The position numbers and the translations under genes are program-made. From positions 30,829,723 through 30,893,722 of the forward strand of contig CAMZMU010000027.1 of assembly GCA_947311845.1 (NCBI GenBank): DNA of 64,000 nt, given 5' to 3'. The stretch comes from Poa pratensis (Eukaryota > Streptophyta > Magnoliopsida > Poales > Poaceae). Below the pieces are notes generated by a model. That model saw nothing but the letters and a program-made list of their open reading frames with translations. It searched no databases and was not told where the DNA came from. The number at the start of each line of letters is the position of its first letter. Position 1 is the stretch's first letter. Shown piece after piece: positions 58,029 to 64,000 of the stretch.

Positions 58029-60728
58029 GGCATCTCCAGTGGTCCCCCCCCCCCCCCCCCCCCCCGCGCGCACCCAAGGAGGCCTTTTTAGCGCCGGCGC
58101 TAACACAATTCTACCAGCCGCCCCCCCCCCCCCCCCCCAGAAGTCGATTTAGCGTCGCTTAGACGCCGTTTCGCGCCGGCGAACCCAACCCAAACCCAGT
58201 GCGCCGGGTTTCGCTTGGGGGGGGGGGGGCAAAAGGCGTCCGCGGCCAGACTTGTCAGCGAGGGAAGGCGATTTCCCTCCATAATTTGTCCTCTTCCCTC
58301 CATAATTTTGATCTTTCCCTCCATTTCCCCCCACATATACCTCGCCCCGATCCCGCCATTTCCCACAGATCTGGCCGCCATGGCTCCCGCCCAATTCACA
58401 GGACCCCGCGCCGTCGCCGTCGCCGTCCCCGCGTCCTCCGCCACCTCCATGATCGGCCGAAGGAGAAGCCGCCGGGCATGAGCAACGCCAAGTGGATCGC
58501 CGAGGAGGCGCGCCGGAAGTCGGAGAACCTCCAGCGCCGGACGAGAGAGAAGGCGCAGCGGCAGAGGCAGCTGGCCGCGCACCTGGCGCGGAGGCCGAGG
58601 GCCAAGCCGTCGACGAGGAAGAAGAAGTGGAAGAGGAGGTGGAGGTGTTGGATGAGCCGCCAATTCCGGCTGCGTATGCGGCGCCGCCGGTCAAGCGGAG
58701 GGGCGGCTTCTCTCCTCATCCTCAGTTCGCCGGTTGGAGCCAAACCGCCGTCGCCTCGCCGTCGCCGCGCTACTATCCTCTGGGTACGCCGACGCTGTCC
58801 CCCATGGTGGTTTCAACCCCAACCTCACCTTCCCCCCACCATCCGCCGATGATGTACATCGGCTCACCGGGCTACGCAACTTCGCCGTCGCTCCGCCGTT
58901 CCCTCCCCTTCGCCGCGCAGTCCCTTTTGGACGGGGTGCCCCAAGACAACAGCTTCATGGACGAGATCATCACCACCGGCTCGGCGGCGGCGGCGTCATG
59001 CCCAGGCTTCCTCTCGCAAGGTGGGGAGTTTTTCTCGCAGGGCGGCGGGGATCACGGCCAAGGTGCGTCTGGCGCCGGTGACGGCACAGAGGAGGCGGAT
59101 GCGGATGCGGAAGAAGGAGACGAGACGGCGCCTGCAGCTGCGGAGGGAGCAGAAGGCCCGGCCAAGGATGGCGACACGGGCGGCCGCCGTCCCAGGAAGG
59201 CCACCAAGGCGGCGCCGAAGCCGCCCGTCGAGCCTCGCATCAAGTGGAATGCACGGGAGGATATCCTGCTCGCCGAAGCATGGAAGACGGTCAGCCTCGA
59301 CCCGATCGTCGGCGCCAACCAGTGCCTGGACAACTACTGGAAGCGGGTGAAGACGACGTACGACGAGCGCTAGATGATCGACCCCGACTACGCCGCGTGC
59401 GTCACGGAGCGCGGCCAGAAGGCCATGGCTAACCATTGGGCGAACATCCAGGCCGCCTGCAACAAGTGGCACGGCATACAGCAGGAGGTCACGCACAGGC
59501 CGAAGAGCGACGCCAACCGCGAGATGGAGGTGAGAATTTCCGCCGTGATTCCTTTCTTTGCGTCGCCATGTAGCTCATTGCTGCCGGTCCCGTCGCCATG
59601 TAGATCGTCCGGATGCTCGAGGCGTACAAGGACGACGAGAAGGTCGACTTCAAGTTCCTCCACGTCTTCATCGTCATCGAGGGGTGCGAGAAGTGGGCGG
59701 AAACACGCCGTGGGCTCGACAAGGGCAAGGAGTACGTCCCGTACGCGGCGGCTGCTGGTGCGTCTGATGGCCGTCCCCGATGGGTCACAAGAAAGCCAAG
59801 GCGGCGAGGGGAAGCCGCGCCGGCAGTGACAAAGCTCCAGGCGTCCCTCGAGACCTGCATCGCCGACGCCCAGACCCACGCCGCCAAGAGGGAGGAGACA
59901 ACCAACAAGAGGTGGGCGGCGCTCATGGCCAACTCCAAGGTCAAGATCGACCTCCTCAGGACCGGCACTGTGGCGAAGAAGAGGAACCACGACCTCGCCT
60001 TCCTCATGGGGGGCGACACTGCCGCGATGGACCCCGAGGTGAGGACATGGTTCATGGCGCAACGCCGTCTCATCCTCAGCGACATCAGCCCGGCTCCGGC
60101 CCCCCCACCGACGGACACGACCTACGACACCCCGACGGACACGACCTACGACAGTCCGACGAGCTCGGCCAGTCCAGCCGAGACGCCGCCCGCCAGCCTA
60201 CGTCCACTGCGCCGACCACGCCCATCGACCTGGAGAACGCCGAGACTGCTGCCACGGCCATCGACCTGGAGGCTGCCACGCCCGTCGTCGACCTCGAGGC
60301 CGCCGAGACTGCCACTCCGAGCTCGGCGCCAGCTCCGACCACCACGCCCATCGTTGACGTCGACTCTGACGCCGCGGCGTCGCCGGCCTCTATCTGATTT
60401 GTGCATCACCAGAATGCCGAATGTGGCCGTGATCGCCCGACTGTGGCTTGATCGAAACTACTTGATCGCCCAACTGTGGCGTTTTTTTTGTAATGATTGC
60501 CCAACTGTGGCTGCTGTGATCGCCGAACTCGGGCTATTTTTGGGGGCGGGAACAAGAACTTTCAAATTTATGGGCCATTTGTTTTCCTGGGCCGCCGAAC
60601 GGCTGGTGAATTCGCCCCCCCCCCCCCCCCCCCACACACACACAGGTTTTGTGCCGGTCGGCGCTAACGCTAAAAGTGCCGCACCAAACCTGGGTGGGGG
60701 GGGGGGGGGGGAACGACTGGAGATGCCC
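58029..60728. mobile_element. PIF/Harbinger element carrying only ORF1, 2,700 bp
   Basis: Ends GGGCATCTCCAG and CTGGAGATGCCC are perfect 12-bp inverted repeats, flanked by TTA (58026-58028, 60729-60731), the Harbinger target. Subterminal regions hold long homopolymer runs: C at about 58046-58064 and 58122-58138, G at about 58217-58228, C at about 60616-60632, G at about 60696-60710. Only the Myb-like accessory ORF is present; the DDE transposase gene is absent, so movement would need help from another element. Confidence 0.9.
58478..60397 (+). pseudogene. Harbinger ORF1: Myb/SANT-like protein with NAM-associated domain, broken
   Basis: In PIF/Harbinger elements this protein binds the ends and brings the transposase into the nucleus. 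Pieces in order: [20 protein letters not shown] (58478); then, in another frame, a Pro/Ser-rich region ([17 protein letters not shown]); a Myb/SANT-like unit ([36 protein letters not shown]) ending in a TAG at 59371; its continuation MANHWANIQAACNKWHGIQQ; a 74-base intron (59530-59603); and the NAM-associated part (KVDFKFLHVFIVIEGCEKWA). A basic GHKKAKAARG segment (about 59780) is out of frame with its neighbours and may be a nuclear signal. A stop and several indels make it a pseudogene. Confidence 0.8.
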
Positions 60729-60731
60729 TTA

Positions 60732-63283
60732 GTTGTGGTACTGCGTGCACCAGCAGCCACTAGAGCGAAACAAAGGTGAAATGAAAGGGAGAAAGGAAAT
60801 GTGGCATGAGAAAAGAAGGTTTTTTTTGTTGGTTGTTGGCTCTGTCTTGAAGAGAAAAGGTTAAAGATGTAAAGACAAATTTTAGTGCATAGCATGCTAT
60901 GGGAAATTTAGCGTTGCAAAGGAGCCCACAATGTGCATGCTAGGTCAAGGACCTCGAGGTAGTCATGATGGTATCTCTTCCACACCTTTGCAACCCACGA
61001 ATGATTGCAAGGTCATGTTCCACACTTGAAGGTAATACAATAGTTTGATTTTGGACTGTTGTATATATATTTGGATTTCACGGAAACTTAATGCTTATAA
61101 TTTGCTTCTATAAAACCACTTTTAGTCATAGGATTTTAGATCGCTGAATTTCTATGGAATGAATACTTATTATAGTACAAGCACAAACCTTTTTCTTTCT
61201 TTTGAAAAGCCTAATGCAATGCTTCCCCGAATTTTATCATGTGGCTTCCCATTACCTTTTTAAGGCCGACGAAATAATTGTTGTTCAAAAAACAAAACAC
61301 GAGGATATCACAATAAAAGCTAGTGAATTATTGCAAATAATCAGAACTGCACAATGGCCCACCGAGTTCACATGCTTTTGCTCGACTACATTTTTTGAGA
61401 AAAAATAGTACAACGTTTCCAAAATTCTGACAAAGAATGACGACGTTATAAAGTGTTCTACACACGCGCAAAATTCCATGGTGAAATGACATTTGTGGTC
61501 CTCTGTGAAAAGAAAAACAGTGGCCAAAATGGGATAAAATAGTGTTCAGAGTATTGATTTGTTTTTTCCGCACAAAGTCATTTAATCACGAAATTTGGCA
61601 CGTATTAAAAACACATGTGTATGTTTGTCAACAATTTTGTAAGATTTTTTAAGACATTTTACTATTTTTTGTTTATGATGCATGTGGTCCCCGGGAGCCA
61701 AATTAAAACGGCCCTCTCGTGTATTATAACATAGATAGAAAGAAAGCACTAAGCTGGTGCAACTGACCCTCTTAGACTGGTGGAGGAGGGGCACTATATC
61801 TAAAAGGCATCACTCTCAAAATTCAGGTGTTTTAAAATCTTGTGGGATTATAATCATATCACACTTGTGTTTTTTTCTACTTCTACATTTTACAAAAAAA
61901 AATTCAAAGAGGCCCTATATTTGTTTCAGTGAAATACAGTGCAAACGGATCCTTAAGAAAGCTTCTCATGGAATACATCCCTATAAAGGATACCAATCTT
62001 TCCAAACTCATATGAACTTGTTTGATTAATAAATTTGAGTTGTGTGTGTTTTCTTGGTAGACTTGTTTGCATATACATTTTGGAAGGGGAAAGAATTCAG
62101 CCTCGCGATTTTGTTTAAACTATACTATAAAAATATATCATCCTAACAAGTTACTACAATTGACAATAGCTAAAGTAATGCTATTAAAACCCTATGATGT
62201 GTAGTACATGATATTGACTGCATGTAGCTAAACTAATGGTTGTTCTCCTTTTGTTAGCTAGACTGAGTGAAGTGATGGTGATTGTTGTTGTTGTTGTAGT
62301 GATTTAGGTGCTTTATTCGAGTGCTTATATAGCAAACTGATAACTGCAGCAAAGTTTAGTTCAAACTGATGGTATTGCATGATGCAAATGATGTGCTTTA
62401 TTACAATCTTAATTTGAAAGTTTAATTTACTTTACAAATTATATACTGAATTTGACTCACAAAACTCAAATTGCACATGCATTGCCCAAACCGATGACTA
62501 AATTCAAATTTCACACACACTCGGCTCTGGGATATCAACATTGAGCTTCTTTACAATGTAACACAGATCCTTCAGCCAAGCGAACAAGGTATATGCCCGT
62601 TTGCAGACCTACTTGACATGGTGACATTTTTCCAAATGGCTCCAATGTAAAATCACATGAGAAGTTTGTAAAAATAAACACCATGACACCCCTAGCCCGC
62701 TCGCGTGTCACGTACTCACTTAATGGTGGGTCTGGCACGTCGTGACGAGTGACTAACGTGCACAAAAGAGACTAGTTTATAACCCTTTTTCTTTTGCAAA
62801 ATATGACTCCATGACTATAATGTGGGCAAGTTGGTAGACCACGGATGTTTTTTTCTCTATTTTACCCGTAGCTAAATCTCTTTCGAGCGTTGAACAAAGA
62901 GGAATACATATACAAACATTTTGTAAAAATTGGAGGAACTTCTTGTTCCAAACGTGGGCTGGCCTAGAATGACGACTCGGGCAGCATCATTCTGTCGAGT
63001 ACTGTAGTAGCAACGCACACGTGACGCAACTCACGCAAATGGACACACATCGCAAAAGTTCCCTGGTAGACTTTGGGAGCTGGCGTAGTGAGTCGCCAGA
63101 ATCCAACCCACCTACACACCTCCACGCCATTACTACTAAACTGCAAAAGCTCCCAAAGAACTCCACTGAAACACAGGAAATTCACGAAGAAAAGCTTCTA
63201 CTTTCACACTCCTCGCTCATCTTCTTCCAGCTCACTTCCCCACGCCACTGCACACTGCAGCACGTCACACTAGCCTGGAGGAG
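60732..63283. other. Intergenic DNA and promoter side of the arabinogalactan gene
   Basis: AT-rich, with no supported exon. The piece near 61490-61540 resembles 27610-27690. A short gttgttgttgttgt run lies near 62284. The last 250 bases, rich in short C/A motifs, are likely the 5' leader and promoter of the gene at 63284; no clear TATA box is seen. Confidence 0.45.
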
Positions 63284-64000
63284 ATGGGGAGAGGTTCCCC
63301 TCCCGCTCCACGCCTCGCGCTCATCGGGGTGCTGCTGCTGCTCCTGCTCGCGGCGCTGCCTTCCCCGGCGGCCGGGGTCAACGTGACGGCCGTGCTCGCG
63401 GCGTTCCCCAACTTCTCCGACTTCACGCGGCTGCTGGCATCCAGCCCGGTGGCCGGCGAGCTGGCCGGGCGGTCGTCGCTGACGCTGCTGGCCGTGCCCA
63501 ACGCCAACCTGCCGCGCTCGCCCTCCGCATTCGCCGCGGCCTCCGGCGCCGACCTCGCCGACGTGCTGCGCTACCACGTCCTCCTCGAGTACCTCTCCCC
63601 GTCCGACCTCGCCCGCCTCCCGCCTCGGGGAAGCTCGTCACCACGCTGTTCCAGACCACCGGCCGCGCCACCTCCGACCTCGGCGCCGTCAACTTGACCG
63701 CCGTGGCCGCGGGCGACAACAACAGCCCCACCGTCGTCGTCCGCTCGCCGGCGCCGTCCCCGGGGCCGTCGTCGTCGTCGAACGCCACCTTCCTCGGCGC
63801 CGTCACCGAGCGTCCCTACAACATCAGCGTGCTCGCGGTGAGCGGCCTCATCGTGCCATCCGGCTTCGACATCGCGGCTTCCGGGTCCGAGACCCGCCCC
63901 TGGTCCCCCGCGGTGAACATCACCCGCGTCCTCACCGACGCCCGCGGCTTCAACGTGGCCGCCTCCATGCTCGAGGCCTCGGGCGTCGCGGACGACTTCG
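63284..64000 (+). CDS. Fasciclin-like arabinogalactan protein (FLA), 5' part, cut by window end; apparent frameshift
   Basis: FLAs are secreted, usually GPI-anchored cell-wall glycoproteins with roles in wall structure and adhesion. From the ATG at 63284 there is a signal peptide (LALIGVLLLLLLAALPSPAAG, cleavage about residue 30), then the first fasciclin domain (VNVTAVLAAFPNFSDFTRLL, SLTLLAVPNANL, LADVLRYHVLLEYLS). Near 63622-63632 the frame shifts: the next conserved residues (SGKLVTTLFQTTG) lie in another frame, which stays open to the window end. That frame has an AGP-type Pro/Ser segment (SPAPSPGPSSSSN), the end of fasciclin 1 (YNISVLAVSGLIVPSGFD) and the start of fasciclin 2 (VNITRVLTDARGFNVAASML). 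N-glycosylation sites NVT, NFS, NLT, NAT, NIS and NIT are visible. A one-base loss in a C/G-rich run explains the shift. Confidence 0.88.

Noticed and set aside
58100..58694. Two long minus-strand frames in the Harbinger element
   Set aside because: They are antisense to the Myb-like ORF1 and consist of Gly/Ser/Pro-rich low-complexity translation.
1..64000. Search for a bacterial-type operon, defence system or phage
   Set aside because: Introns, plant families and plant transposons account for all supported coding sequence; nothing prokaryotic was seen.

Overview
This is nuclear DNA of a grass, most probably a Triticeae species (wheat, Aegilops or barley relative). The reasons are intron-rich plant genes (MYB3R, PPR, protein O-fucosyltransferase, fasciclin-like arabinogalactan protein), tRNA-Lys genes, Stowaway MITEs with CTCCCTCCG ends, a tRNA-derived SINE, large nested Gypsy elements, Helitrons, hAT and PIF/Harbinger elements and a plant L1-type LINE. 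No bacterial, phage or CRISPR system is visible. The species call is inference.

Layout. 1-2242: 3' end of a Gypsy element. 3065-8263 (minus): a seven-exon three-repeat MYB (MYB3R) gene, with a poly(A) retroposed insert (8774-9513) and a SINE (about 9605-9895) upstream of its start. 10391-26446: a non-autonomous Helitron split by a complete 13.5 kb Gypsy element (12126-25612) with a 5-bp target duplication. The Gypsy carries decayed gag-pol, a 15-unit tandem array and a separate antisense gene. 26447-30807: AT-rich intergenic DNA with one Stowaway.

30808-57077 is a tandemly duplicated locus whose unit is PPR gene (minus), tRNA-Lys (minus), then O-fucosyltransferase (plus). Unit 1 has a PPR copy with a nonsense codon, a tRNA and an orphan first exon of the transferase, and has been hit by two hAT elements and two Stowaways. 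A partial unit (36485-40701) consists of the 3' part of a LINE, the transferase first exon and most of intron 1. Unit 3 has a PPR copy split by a Helitron, a start region present three times in tandem, a second tRNA-Lys, a full-length LINE with a 17-bp target duplication, and the only complete transferase gene (52196-57077, ten exons, one apparent 1-base frameshift).

58029-60728 is a PIF/Harbinger element with TTA duplications that carries only a decayed Myb/SANT plus NAM-associated ORF1. 63284-64000 is the 5' part of a fasciclin-like arabinogalactan gene, cut by the window edge and containing an apparent frameshift.

The best signals are structural. Paralogous units act as empty-site controls, so insertion points of the Helitron, hAT and MITE elements can be read almost to the base. 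Two Helitrons share a non-canonical 5' TT end. One Gypsy carries an antisense intron-containing gene with its own TATA box next to an array of polypurine-tract-like motifs. Several host genes each carry one or two single-base frameshifts, which could be pseudogenization or sequence error. All coordinates and comparisons were made by eye; no alignment or database search was run.
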